In this document: one piece after another, positions 51,487-60,067 of the stretch | How positions within the stretch are numbered: position 1 is the stretch's first letter | How the letters are laid out: each line of letters begins with the position of its first letter | Assembly: GCF_016649425.1 (NCBI RefSeq) | Contig: NZ_JADRCR010000012.1 | Coordinates: 1 to 64,000 of the forward strand | Direction: 5' to 3' | Source: Limnobaculum allomyrinae | GTDB lineage: Bacteria > Pseudomonadota > Gammaproteobacteria > Enterobacterales > Enterobacteriaceae | Length of the DNA stretch: 64,000 nt | Notes under the pieces: model-generated | Database searches by the model: none | What the model was told of the DNA's origin: nothing | The model's input: only the letters and a program-made list of their open reading frames with translations | Made by a program: the position numbers and the translations under genes

Positions 51487-51921
51487 TTAATAACCAAGCT
51501 TTTTAAATTCCAAAGCCAAACGCTCTAAACTTTTATCCAAGTGAATTTTATTATCATCTATTTCTTTTTTCATTAGTTCCAGATGACGCTTTAGCTCTGG
51601 ATTATCACCTGATCTTTGTACAGGGAAACCATCTGGAGACGAAAGATTATTACCATCACGGCAATATTGCATCGCAATGCAAACCAAGGATGCAAGATCA
51701 AGAACCCTATGAAGCGGCAGTTCCTCTGATTGGCGTGACCATTTATCTCCTGAGTTTCGCCATACTTTAGCTGATAGATCAGTCCATCCAGCGGTATTCC
51801 ATTGAGCAATACCTATCGAAAGCCCCATAGCATCAGTGTCACCAATATACGGCCCATCAATATCGTCGTAATTAGGAACTTCAAGAATTGGCTTATGTTT
51901 TAAGTTAGTTGGAATTTTCAT
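51487..51921 (-). CDS. DUF6530-like protein (144 aa)
   Basis: KIPTNLKHKPILEVPNYDDI at the start, DTDAMGLSIGIAQWNTAGW, SAKVWRNSGDKWSRQSEELP and LHRVLDLASLVCIAMQYCRD resemble DUF6530 (tentative, from memory), a family often placed beside polymorphic toxins or as stray immunity genes. First of four small minus-strand genes. Confidence 0.5.
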   Translation of the reverse strand: MKIPTNLKHKPILEVPNYDDIDGPYIGDTDAMGLSIGIAQWNTAGWTDLSAKVWRNSGDKWSRQSEELPLHRVLDLASLVCIAMQYCRDGNNLSSPDGFPVQRSGDNPELKRHLELMKKEIDDNKIHLDKSLERLALEFKKLGY

Positions 51922-52179
51922 ATTACAGTCCTTTAGTAAAGTTTATAAATTATATAATTGAAAATTCATAAACATTTGTAAATATCCAACATGATTTTAG
52001 TTGTGTTTTAATAGAAGCGTCAGCTCAGTTCTGTTTGATCCACAGAAGGTTAGTCAGCGGGCCTTACAAGATCTATTAAGATCCACGATCCATCTTCTTC
52101 CCTGCATGAAATATACGGACTGTTGTAAATGTATTTTGTTTGTTTGCAAATTAACTCCGGTGAGCGTGCTCTATGGCGC
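51922..52179. other. Short gene-free region before origin copy 2
   Basis: No gene or repeat seen except an inverted AGATCTATTAAGATC-like element near 52067-52083. Confidence 0.4.
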
Positions 52180-52724
52180 GTAGCGACGTAGAGGGCGTGA
52201 TTTCCGGAGCGTTAGAATCTGAAGCTTTGCTTCAGTTCTTACGTTTGCAATTTACAGGAGTCAACTTGCCCGGTGGCTTGCCGTAGGGTGCGTGCTAAAG
52301 GGTTTTATATGCAGTTTAAGGTGTAGTGGAGCTATGAAATAGCGACATCCTTATTGCAGTAAAATCGTGAAATTGAGTTATGCACGTTATTTACAGGGTA
52401 TTTTTAATAAGTTTTTAATGATCTTTTTAAGATCTTTTTTAAACCTTTTTAGAAGTGCTCAAAACCCGCATCAATAAAGGCTCTCAGATGGGTCACTGTG
52501 ACAAACTGCCCTGAAGCTGTGACAATTTGCCCTCAGGCTGTGACAATTTGCCCTTAAATCCTATTTTTTCCGTGACAATTTGCCCTTAAATCTGTGACAA
52601 ATTGCCCTCACAAAAATGAGTTACGCACAGCTTAATTGACAGGGGTATATTATGTGTGACAAGATTAAAACATGTCACAACTGTTGAGTTTAGCTAATGG
52701 ACGCTATTGAAAAAAACACTAAAC
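52180..52724 (+). repeat. RepFIA-like origin segment, copy 2 (five iterons, no repE)
   Basis: Direct, diverged repeat of 1-448. Holds the AT-rich tract and five iterons at 52496-52512, 52517-52533, 52538-52554, 52570-52586 and 52592-52608 (core TGTGACAA-TTGCCCT), mostly 21-22 bases apart. The repE operator (52655-52679) and the first nine repE codons (52697-52724) are kept; the rest of repE is gone. This is the more complete origin of the two and could be opened by RepE from 421-1158. Confidence 0.85.
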
Positions 52725-52768
52725 GGGGTTCTACGCCGGAACCGCCGAAATTTCCGGCATGTTATTCT

Positions 52769-53041
52769 TTAGTGCTCTTTAGGAACCTCAATAACGCCAT
52801 CAGCAATCCCCTGCGCCAGTCGCTCCATCCATTTTGCAAAGCGCAAATATCCGGGATATTGCAGACAGATGTAGTCCATCTGGACTTTTGATGTGCTGTC
52901 CATCACCAGTTTAAACGCGTTCATATAGTCATAGCAGCCCTGTAATAGCAGAGCATCACCGTGCTCTGTCAGAGGAAACCGACAGGCATAGTCGTGGACT
53001 ATTTTTGCCAACTGGTGTTGTTCTGCAGTTAAATTAATCAT
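52769..53041 (-). CDS. Hypothetical plasmid protein (90 aa)
   Basis: Start at 53041 (MINLTAEQHQLAKIVHDYAC) with AGGA upstream; longer readings lack a ribosome site. Helical, with CYDYMNAFKLVMDSTSKVQM and YPGYLRFAKWMERLAQGIAD. Family not recognised. It takes the place of repE in the duplicated replicon block. Confidence 0.55.
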   Translation of the reverse strand: MINLTAEQHQLAKIVHDYACRFPLTEHGDALLLQGCYDYMNAFKLVMDSTSKVQMDYICLQYPGYLRFAKWMERLAQGIADGVIEVPKEH

Positions 53042-53132
53042 CTTTTCTGTCCTGAAAATATCATGCTTTTGTGAGGAGTAAAATGTAATGATTGATATCA
53101 CAGAATTTCCGCGCCATCCGGTTTACCGTGTT

Positions 53133-53492
53133 TCATTCACGCTGAATTTGAGTCAGTCGTTCCTTTGCATGAGAGGCGTCTTCATCAGAAACTATCCCAA
53201 CCGGATAACCCTGAATATCATAGCGGGGCGCTCCCGTAATCAATACCGCCAGGTATTGTGGTGTTCGGGTATAAGTTTTTAGCGCCCGCCGAATTTTTTT
53301 ATCAAAGAAAATAAGATCACGCGCCTTTCTGTCAGCCCGTAAATCATCGCGTATCCCGACTTTCAACGGTTTTACAGACGTTTCAGAAAACAGGGCCGGC
53401 CACCAGGTGGTTAACAATGTTATTGCGTCTTCGTGACTCATTAACTTGGCGGGTTTTCTTTTTAATGTCAGTGTTTTTCGGGGTTCAGTCAT
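53133..53492 (-). CDS. Second FinO/ProQ-family protein
   Basis: 119 residues, shorter than the first (174), with a short basic N-terminus (PRKTLTLKRKPAKL). The domain is recognisable by EDAITLLTTWWPALFSETSV, LKVGIRDDLRADR, KKIRRALKTYTRTPQYLAVL and RYDIQGYPVGIVSDED. The lack of the long N-terminal region, which in FinO gives RNA unwinding activity, suggests a different target or activity than the first copy. Its upstream region is related to that of the first copy. Confidence 0.82.
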   Translation of the reverse strand: MTEPRKTLTLKRKPAKLMSHEDAITLLTTWWPALFSETSVKPLKVGIRDDLRADRKARDLIFFDKKIRRALKTYTRTPQYLAVLITGAPRYDIQGYPVGIVSDEDASHAKERLTQIQRE

Positions 53493-53948
53493 AGGAGAGT
53501 CCGGGTAGCATTAAAATCATCGCCAGCGTAACAAACCGTGAGCGCCCTGTACATTTTATCATGCTGCGTTAGCAGCATAGAAGCGGTGCAACGGACGTGT
53601 TTAAAGGATCCGGTGTTCATCCGCGAGACCAGCCGGATCTGAAAGGATCGTCGATCCCCCCTCCATCCTGCTGGAAAAAGCGATGTAAAGGGTTATCTGA
53701 TGTGGTGATTGTTCACTTTGTAAAACGCAGTGAGTAGCGGAGCGGTCGCGGCTGGAAGCGGCGAACTGTACTGCGCGCTGGCGCTTTAGCGCCTGGGGTG
53801 AACATTCTGTTGTTGATTGCCCGGTGCTTGTCACCGGGTGGTATATAAAACAGCGCAGCGATAGCAAGCGCTGAGAGCATTGCTATCTAGCTTTTTTAAA
53901 AGCTCGTTTAGTTCAGAAATTAAGAACGAAATTAAGATAAAAATACCG
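53493..53948. other. Gene-free region upstream of the second finO-family gene
   Basis: No gene. The part 53815-53935 is related to 2250-2365. Starts with the hairpin CCCGGTG CTTG CACCGGG type at 53819-53837, then the shared GCGATAGCAAGCGCT and AGCTTTTTTAAAAGCT. A short hairpin GCTGCGTTAGCAGC occurs at about 53564-53577. Confidence 0.5.
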
Positions 53949-54242
53949 TTATAGCGCGAAGTTAATCGTTGCTAAACTCATCAAGACGAAATTAATGAGA
54001 TAAAAAATAAACAATCTATCAATATATTCAGCATCGAAGGAAAACCGACTTGTACCTGGCCGTTTAATTGTGGTGCTGAAGAAACCGCAGTACCCGTGGA
54101 TAGCATCAATATCCACAATATCTTCTAATGCGACAGTGCAATTATCTGTATCGAACCCATCCAGTAACATGGCCAACATTATACGAGCTTCATTCTTCCT
54201 GGATACGGATGCAAATAATGTTTCATATTCCATGTAAGTCAT
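53949..54242 (-). CDS. Hypothetical protein (97 aa)
   Basis: GGAGG six bases before ATG at 54242. It begins MTYMEYETLFASVSRKNEAR; the middle is soluble (ALEDIVDIDAIHGYCGFFST) and the end is hydrophobic (LFIFYLINFVLMSLATINFA). The hydrophobic end may derive from read-through into other sequence. Not recognised. Confidence 0.45.
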   Translation of the reverse strand: MTYMEYETLFASVSRKNEARIMLAMLLDGFDTDNCTVALEDIVDIDAIHGYCGFFSTTIKRPGTSRFSFDAEYIDRLFIFYLINFVLMSLATINFAL

Positions 54243-54284
54243 ATTAGCCTCCGGTCTTTTTGGTTATGCACACATCCCGTCCTA

Positions 54285-54388
54285 CGTTTACAACCTATGA
54301 ACCCCACCTACAAGTCAATTGATGTTTCTGCTGATGAATTAGAAATATTCGGTGTTGTTGTCCACGCTATACATACTTTGAGGTAAAG
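54285..54388 (+). pseudogene. umuD 3' remnant
   Basis: Only the last 30 or so codons remain, read as LQPMNPTYKSIDVSADELEI and FGVVVHAIHTLR, closely like the end of the intact umuD at 41500-41919. No start or LexA box precedes it. Confidence 0.85.
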
Positions 54389-54390
54389 CC

Positions 54391-55030
54391 ATGTACCTTC
54401 ATGCTGATGTCAATTCAATGTATGCAAGCTGCGAGCAGCTTTTCAGGCCCGACTTAAAGGATAAGCCGGTCGTCGTTCTTAGTAATAATGATGGTGCTGT
54501 GGTTGCAATGAACAAAGCAGCAAAATCATTAAATATCAAAAGAGGCGTGCCATATTTTCAAATAGCACCTTTAATTAAGCGTTACAATGTCACTTATTTT
54601 AGTTCTAATTATGCACTCTATGGTGATATGAGTGCGCGAGTGATGAGCGTACTGGAAAGCTTATCTCCTCAAACAGATATCTATAGTATTGATGAAGCAT
54701 TTTTACACATTAAAGGTATAAATCGCTGTGAAGATTATGATGTATTTGCACATCGAGTCCGAAAACGGTAAAGCAGTTTACAGGACTTACGTGCGGGATT
54801 GGCTTGGCACAAACGTATACGTTAGCTAAATTGGCCAACTACGCTGCAAAGAAATGGCCTGCAACATCTGGTGTTGTCGTTCTTACCGATCGCATCCGTC
54901 AACGAAAGCTTATGTCTCTTGTGCCGGTAGAAGATATATGGGGAATTGGCAGGCAAATAAGCGTAAAACTTAAATCACTGGGGATCATAAATGCCCTGCA
55001 ACTTGCTAACGCCAATATTCAGCTATCTGC
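54391..55030 (+). pseudogene. umuC 5' remnant, frameshifted and truncated
   Basis: Codons 1-126 are in frame (LHADVNSMYASCEQLFRPDL to VFAHRVRKR), then a frameshift near 54768; the next frame carries on as AQTYTLAKLANYAAKKWPAT to INALQLANANIQLS before running into the resolvase fragment at 55030. Diverged from the umuC at 41926, so it comes from another umuDC lineage and not from a recent duplication. Confidence 0.85.
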
Positions 55031-55405
55031 ACTAAAATGGACCGCATGGGGCGCAATACTGCTGATATGATCCATATAGTAGATGCTTGCTATAAGAAGG
55101 GTATTGCCATTCGGTTTCTTGAGAACGGCCTTAGCACTGAAGGAACGATGGGTAAAATGGTTATTCAGATACTTGCTGCAGTAGCCGAAGCAGAGTGTGA
55201 AAGAATTTTGGAGCGCACAAACGAAGGAAGTGTGGCCGCTATGGCATCCGGTGTAAAATTTGGCAGAAAGCTCCATTCAGGTACGTCTTCCGCTTTAGTT
55301 CTAATAGAACAGGGCGAACAACGAAAAAATGTCATAGCTAAGACTGGTATTTCAAGAGCGACATATTTCAGATTAAAAAGAAAACAATTGAAACCAGAAA
55401 CATAA
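55031..55405 (+). pseudogene. Serine resolvase 3' fragment
   Basis: Begins within CTGCACTAAAATGGACCG and reads KMDRMGRNTADMIHIVDACY onward to the C-terminal HTH (KNVIAKTGISRATYFRLKRK). The DNA is almost identical to 48203-48440 at first and diverges later. The catalytic serine region is missing, so it is inactive. Confidence 0.88.
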
Positions 55406-55460
55406 ACAACAAATCAGCAAATTGCATAACTCAAAAACATGTACGCAGTACACTTAAAAC

Positions 55461-55489
55461 TTGAAAGGTGTACTGTGTACACGTATAAT
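55461..55489 (+). promoter_or_regulatory. higBA promoter and operator
   Basis: TTGAAA (55461-55466), 17 bases, TATAAT (55484-55489). The spacer holds GTGTACTGTGTACAC, an inverted repeat fit for antitoxin binding. Confidence 0.8.
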
Positions 55490-55521
55490 GTAAACTAAAT
55501 AAAATAATGCCAGGGAGTACT

Positions 55522-55839
55522 ATGTTTACTTTTATTGAACTATCTGGGTTCAGTAAGCGGCGACCAGAACTTATGCCTGATGATGAGTTTAGAGAATTTC
55601 AGGAGATGTTAATTAACGAACCTGAAGCAGGCGACGTCATAGTTGGTACCGGAGGATTTAGAAAAATCCGATGGGGGAGGCCAGGTAAAGGGAAAAGCAG
55701 TGGTGTCCGGGTTATTTATTTCAATATAACGCCAAAGGGCCGAATTTATTTAGCAACCATTTACCCTAAAAATGAACAGGATAACTTAACTTCTGAGCAA
55801 AAAAAGCTACTTAAGAAAGTGTCTGGTAGTTTGAAATAA
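55522..55839 (+). CDS. higB: HigB/RelE-family toxin
   Basis: 105 residues from the ATG at 55522 with GGGAG five bases upstream. TFIELSGFSKRRPELMPDDE, GDVIVGTGGFRKIRWGRPGK, GKSSGVRVIYFNITPKGRIY and YPKNEQDNLTSEQKKLLKKV are typical of the RelE/HigB mRNA interferase family (PF06296-like). Toxin precedes antitoxin, as in higBA. Confidence 0.9.
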   Translation: MFTFIELSGFSKRRPELMPDDEFREFQEMLINEPEAGDVIVGTGGFRKIRWGRPGKGKSSGVRVIYFNITPKGRIYLATIYPKNEQDNLTSEQKKLLKKVSGSLK

Positions 55840-55884
55840 ACCTTATGGACATGACGTCCGCACGATAGGAATCGGTGAGGTGAT

Positions 55885-56211
55885 ATGAGAGATGAATTAT
55901 TTGCAGATCTGCTGGCAAGTGCAGAAGAGATGGTAAAAATAGAGACGGGGGAACTTACACCTGACCCTAAACATGTCCATACCTTTAATGAAATTGATGT
56001 AAAGACCATAAGAGAATCTACCGGTCTTAAACAACAAGATTTTGCTGAAGCAGTTGGTGTTAGCTACGATTTAGTAAAAAGCTGGGAAACACACCGTAGA
56101 CATCCAACAGGTGCACAGAGAAAACTATTATTGCTATTAGCAACAGAGCCGAAGGTCATCAAAACATTAAAGTTACTTGAAGCTCCAGTTAAACACTTAA
56201 AAGCTATGTAA
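55885..56211 (+). CDS. higA: HigA/NadS-type HTH antitoxin
   Basis: 108 residues. N-terminal helical part with LFADLLASAEEMVKIETGEL, then an XRE-type HTH (IRESTGLKQQDFAEAVGVSY, DLVKSWETHRRHPTGAQRKL). Binds the operator at the promoter upstream of higB. 45 bases behind the toxin gene; terminator follows. Confidence 0.9.
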   Translation: MRDELFADLLASAEEMVKIETGELTPDPKHVHTFNEIDVKTIRESTGLKQQDFAEAVGVSYDLVKSWETHRRHPTGAQRKLLLLLATEPKVIKTLKLLEAPVKHLKAM

Positions 56212-56216
56212 TCCTA

Positions 56217-56241
56217 AAGCCACTAACAGAGTGGCTTTTTA
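56217..56241 (+). terminator. higBA terminator
   Basis: AAGCCACT AACAG AGTGGCTT followed by TTTATTT. Confidence 0.9.
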
Positions 56242-56291
56242 TTTACAATAAACTTAAGAGTAGACTTGTAACCCATTACAGAGAGGACACA

Positions 56292-56444
56292 TTGAAAAAG
56301 CCATCGCAAACATACGATATGATAAATCTTGGTAGCGACTATAAAGCGGCTGCAATTATGCAATGTGATAGGGAAAAATATGAGTCTCCGAATATCTGGC
56401 TTTATGTGGGGGCAGTTTGGATATCGAAAATTATTGTACGTTAA
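56292..56444 (+). CDS. Possible 50-residue peptide
   Basis: TTG start preceded by GAGAGGAC; starts KKPSQTYDMINLGSDYKAAA and ends WLYVGAVWISKIIVR. No ATG at the front and no family. It follows the higBA terminator, so would need its own promoter. Weak call. Confidence 0.25.
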   Translation: MKKPSQTYDMINLGSDYKAAAIMQCDREKYESPNIWLYVGAVWISKIIVR

Positions 56445-56516
56445 GCTCATTTTTTAAGCATAACAATGTTGCACAGAAGCTTAAACGTACACACCGCTAT
56501 GCAACGTAGGTCTTGA

Positions 56517-56780
56517 TCAATCGCTTAATGAAACAATGCCTTCAAGAATTTCTATAAGCTCAATTTTGTCACTATTGCCATCTCTATAAGTAGAGCATTT
56601 TATGATTTTTTCGGCAGTCATTAAGGGCCAGAACTTGTCCAGTACGTCGTTAGGTTTCGTGCTGGTTGCCTTTCCTATGATTTTTTTAGCGTCATATGTA
56701 TCAGTGAAAACAACCTGAATCCGTCTTTTCCTGAAATAATGTAATGTCCGGTGAAACATTAAGTTATATATAGAATGCAA
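56517..56780 (-). CDS. Hypothetical protein (87 aa)
   Basis: Starts MHSIYNLMFHRTLHYFRKRR; then VVFTDTYDAKKIIGKATSTK and KIELIEILEGIVSLSD. Soluble. Start choice uncertain; no strong ribosome site. Not recognised. Confidence 0.35.
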   Translation of the reverse strand: MHSIYNLMFHRTLHYFRKRRIQVVFTDTYDAKKIIGKATSTKPNDVLDKFWPLMTAEKIIKCSTYRDGNSDKIELIEILEGIVSLSD

Positions 56781-56848
56781 CTTATCTTTATGAGCAAGGC
56801 TTGTAATTTACTTATTGGTTTATTAAAAAAACAAATAAAACCCTATAG

Positions 56849-56920
56849 ATGTCTGATTGCAAATTGCTCAATGCTATGGGGGCTGTTGTTGGCGGCGCCG
56901 TTGGTGCCGTTGTATTATAA
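56849..56920 (+). CDS. Possible 23-residue glycine-zipper peptide
   Basis: MSDCKLLNAMGAVVGGAVGA and then VVL; a GxxxG-rich end of the kind seen in bacteriocin and small membrane peptides. No clear ribosome site. A terminator lies about 70 bases on (56989-57016). Could be the relic of a longer gene. Confidence 0.25.
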   Translation: MSDCKLLNAMGAVVGGAVGAVVL

Positions 56921-56988
56921 TAGAGACTAAATCATTATAGGGGCTTCATCCTGACTCAAAAGACCCTTGCCAGTTATGCCGGATGATA

Positions 56989-57018
56989 AAAGCCCGCAAT
57001 AATTCTAGCGGGCTTTTC
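56989..57018 (+). terminator. Rho-independent terminator
   Basis: AAAGCCCGC (56989-56997) and GCGGGCTTT (57008-57016) with T-rich sequence following. Confidence 0.85.
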
Positions 57019-57110
57019 TGTTTTTTTATTCCCGGTATATTTCTATTGTTCACAAACCGCAGCTAAAGTAAGCCTTGCTGGTCTTGCAATTGGGGTTCGG
57101 CTCTTTTTTG

Positions 57111-57932
57111 GGCACTGTTGCAAAGATATCGTGGAGGAGCGGCTTCTGGTTTGCCGATTGATCTTAAATGTCAAATATCCGATCTACCAGGCGCATTTCA
57201 CCTAAGGGATGACCAAAGTAGAAGCGTGAAGCCTGCCCCTTACGTAATGCCCGCATAACTTCAATACCCTTTATTGTGGTGTATGCAGTCTTCATCGATT
57301 TAAATCCCAGCGCGGCGTTGATTATCCGTTTCAGTTTACCGTAGTCGCATTCAATAACGTTATTCCGGTATTTAATCTGCCGGTGTTCCACATCAGGTGG
57401 ACACTTGCCCTCCCGTTTCAGCAAAGCCAGCGCACGACCATAAGTTGGGACGCTGTAGGTATTGATGATACGGGGGAGCTGCCAACGCTTCACTCTGTTT
57501 AACATCTTCCCCAGAAACCGGTAGGCCGCTTTGCTGTTACGCTGTGGGGAAAGATAAAAATCAATGGTATGTCCTTTACTGTCGACAGCCCGGTACAGGT
57601 AAGCCCACCGACCGTTAACTTCTATGTCCGTTTCGTCGAGATGTCAAGTATTGAAACCAGAGGGGTTACGCCAGTACCATCTCAGTCGTCTTTCAATTTC
57701 CGGGACATAACGCTGTACCCAGCGATAAAGGTGGTGTGATCAATATTTACTCCGCGTTCAGCCAGCATTTCCTGCAGTTCACGATAGCTGATACCATATT
57801 TGCAGTACCAGCGTACCGCCCACAGAATAATATCGCAGTTGAAATGTCGGCCTTTGAATACGTTCATGTGCATCACTGTTGGTGGAAACATTGGGGAAGA
57901 CTACCAGTAACCCGATCTTTGCAACAGTGTCC
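57111..57932 (-). mobile_element. IS26-like (IS6 family) element, decayed
   Basis: Ends GGCACTGTTGCAAAGAT (from 57111) and the inverted GATCTTTGCAACAGTGTCC (to 57932) are IS6-family terminal repeats; total 822 bases, against 820 in IS26. The flanking 8-mers (CTTTTTTG and TTTACAAC) do not match, so no target duplication is visible. The transposase is broken. Confidence 0.9.
57164..57867 (-). pseudogene. IS6-family transposase, one frameshift and one stop
   Basis: N-terminal FKGRHFNCDIILWAVRWYCK and YGISYRELQEMLAERGVNID, then a frameshift after DHTT; the next frame continues YRWVQRYVPEIERRLRWYWR up to an in-frame TGA just before HLDETDIEVNGRWAYLYRAV, then VDS, and ends HRQIKYRNNVIECDYGKLKR to the C-terminus at 57164. 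The three DDE residues are still encoded (DET, AVDS, IECDYG), but no full protein can be made. Confidence 0.9.
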
Positions 57933-57933
57933 T

Positions 57934-58155
57934 TTACAACCTCACTCGACAGTAATCATATTTCCCCCCTTTGACCACCTCGGCAGCATCTCTCAAAATA
58001 CATTTGTATGCAGCACCACTAACCATCTCACGTCTCATTTCAAGATAGGAGGCTATGCTGTCTTGACTAACAATAATGTTCTGCTCAACTAAATGCATCA
58101 CAGCTCCCCCTATTTCATAGGCAATTAACCCAACTCTTTCTTCGCTTAAGTTCAT
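57934..58155 (-). CDS. Small hypothetical protein, possibly trimmed by the IS
   Basis: 73 residues from the ATG at 58155 with GGAGG five bases upstream. NLSEERVGLIAYEIGGAVMH, VSQDSIASYLEMRREMVSGA and a basic end. Its TAA lies two bases from the IS edge, so the C-terminus may be foreign. Not recognised. Confidence 0.5.
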   Translation of the reverse strand: MNLSEERVGLIAYEIGGAVMHLVEQNIIVSQDSIASYLEMRREMVSGAAYKCILRDAAEVVKGGKYDYCRVRL

Positions 58156-58320
58156 AACGCCTCCATCCAGATAGTGATTCTCATCACAGTATAGAACACC
58201 CATGCGAATTTCGTGATCGATAATCAAAATATTTTCGAGCTAAATTCTTTTGAAAATCACAAAGTTAATTATTTAATAAACTGATCACATCGAAAGCAAC
58301 CCTCCATGAAGAGGTGAACG

Positions 58321-58632
58321 ATGGAGAAGGAGAAAGCGGCACCAATCACTATCGAGATTGATATCAGTGCCATTCAGGAGAAAATTGACATTCTCACCAA
58401 TGAATTACTTGAGTTTGGTGTTACGGCTTTTGATGGAAGTTCTGAGAGCTTCACGGATGCGATTCTTAACGATATTTCTGCCATGTGCAATAACATCATC
58501 CTTAGTGACCTCTCGCCCGCAGTTGTTACAAACGGCACCATGCAGATTATCCAGAGAACCGATTTTGGCATCGAATTTGAACGTCTGATTACCACAATCC
58601 GGACAGCTAAATTGAACCTTGCTCATAAATAA
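58321..58632 (+). CDS. Small protein overlapping an antisense zinc-ribbon gene (103 aa)
   Basis: GAGGTG before ATG. The first 28 residues (MEKEKAAPITIEIDISAIQE to TNE) look like a natural acidic N-terminus; from codon 29 on the frame is the exact complement of the zinc-ribbon gene. Either the two genes truly overlap tail to tail or this frame is partly chance. Not recognised. Confidence 0.35.
   Translation: MEKEKAAPITIEIDISAIQEKIDILTNELLEFGVTAFDGSSESFTDAILNDISAMCNNIILSDLSPAVVTNGTMQIIQRTDFGIEFERLITTIRTAKLNLAHK
58405..58626 (-). CDS. Small zinc-ribbon protein
   Basis: 73 residues from the ATG at 58626 with AAGGA seven bases upstream. Two cysteine knuckles, FSCPDCGNQTF and AVCNNCGREVTKDDV, form a zinc ribbon, followed by a basic helix (GRNIVKNRIREALRTSIKSR). 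Similar small proteins occur on integrative elements and plasmids. Possible nucleic-acid binding; role unknown. Confidence 0.7.
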   Translation of the reverse strand: MSKVQFSCPDCGNQTFKFDAKIGSLDNLHGAVCNNCGREVTKDDVIAHGRNIVKNRIREALRTSIKSRNTKLK

Positions 58633-58810
58633 ATCCTTCTTGGTTGAGTGTATCGAACACTCACGAATGGGTCTGGAAGCCGTCATACTACCTCTATATG
58701 AAGCCCCAGTGACTCGACTGTTTCAATTAAATCATTAATCGGGTATATTTACTAAGGATCCCAAGGATGGGGGCATTCAAGACTAATACAATAACCACAT
58801 TTCTTTCCTT

Positions 58811-58838
58811 CCCCTCTTCACGAGGGGATTTTTTTATG
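58811..58838 (+). terminator. Rho-independent terminator
   Basis: CCCCTC TTCAC GAGGGG followed by ATTTTTTT. It lies inside a possible 69-codon frame, which argues against that frame. Confidence 0.8.
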
Positions 58839-60067
58839 GGCAAATGTAAATTCACCTTGTTATTCACTGAACACCAACTCCCCTTAGATCGCATGTTATT
58901 TACATGTGCATATTCTAATAAATACCTTGCTTTATACTTATTAGACGCCTCTTCCTGGTTTTTTTGTTTGATATAGATTAAAAGCCGTTGTGAAAGAGGC
59001 TCTCGTCATTTCTTGGGCTGCAATTTCTTCGCCCATGCCTTTGCTTCTATTCAGGCAATCGTCAAACAACTTCCTTCTCCGGCTAGTCGACCCTCACGGT
59101 AATACTTCCTTGCCATTTCTGTGGCTCTATGGGCAATAATTTGTGATGTTTCAGCGATTTTATCGGGTATGCCATAATCGCAATATATATGTTTGAATTA
59201 CTAATTTCGTACTGAACTTCATATTCTCCGACCAATATCTTTCGAATTTCTCTTGGCTTGAATTGAAGTTCCCTGTTCCCTAAAAATGGTCTCATTATTC
59301 CTATTGGGAGCCAGTGTTTTCAGCTGCTGTTTCCTGAATTTATTGAAGATGCATCTAATGATGCCAACCCATTAACTTTATTCATTGCAAGAAAATATGC
59401 AGACATAGAATAAACAAACTTCCTGCGTGGATAAGGAAATTTCTGCTGCTTTTATCAGCGAAATGGATAATACATAGTTCTCCAATCGTAATGAATTATC
59501 TGCCTGATGTGAATTGGTTTTCCGACGATAGTGTTCAGAAGGTGAGCAAAGATTGTCCTTTACGACAGCAATGACTGTATTTTAAATCGGAGTCATTGGT
59601 TCATAGGGAGGTTCTGCTTACTGTTGGCTGAGACATATTTCAAGTACTACAACAGGGATGGTTGTAGGCATCGACGAATTGTATCCAAAGTTAAATTGGT
59701 CTCTCCTGAAGTCGCCCCAAGTATTCGCTTTTGCTGTATGTGAATAACATTTATTAGGTGTATTACAGACCAACTTGATTGAGTGTTTTGAATTTTCATC
59801 TAAAAAAACATTAATTAACAGAATTAATGTTTGTGTTATAGTAGGTAATGAAGATATTCGTTTCACTTGAGCACACCTTCCACGTGTGTGAGTTTTTTAT
59901 TGATAAATTATCAACTTAGGTAATAATTATCACGAATATCAACGAGGGTTCTTATACTTTTCATTCCCCCAGAGAGTGATGTAACCAGCCTCAAGTAAAG
60001 CATGTGGCATGTGTAACAGGATTGGTTATTTCAAATTAAATAACGTATTACCAACATAGAGTTTGTT
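58839..60067. other. Relic-rich region without intact genes
   Basis: Apart from the ParE fragment at 59083-59295 only short broken frames occur, for example 59301-59415 (plus), ending in ANPLTLFIARKYADIE. The last 250 bases are AT-rich (TTAATTAACAGAATTAATG near 59808) and probably hold the fimbrial promoter. No phase-variation inverted repeat was recognised. Confidence 0.45.
59083..59295 (-). pseudogene. ParE/RelE-family toxin fragment
   Basis: NRELQFKPREIRKILVGEYE and VQYEISNSNIYI match the C-terminal half of ParE-like toxins. The N-terminal third is missing and after IYI the frame changes: one base away it reads LWHTR and stop, the usual family end. No antitoxin is left nearby. Confidence 0.5.

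Noticed and set aside
57103-57940. Composite transposon bounded by IS26-like elements
   Set aside because: Only one decayed IS6-family copy is seen, without target duplication, and no second copy or resistance gene is in the window.
58767-58976. Plus-strand 69-codon frame
   Set aside because: Contains a strong rho-independent terminator and has no family likeness.
59618-59866. Minus-strand 82-codon frame upstream of the fimbrial genes
   Set aside because: Low-complexity AT-rich DNA, no ribosome site, no recognisable motif.
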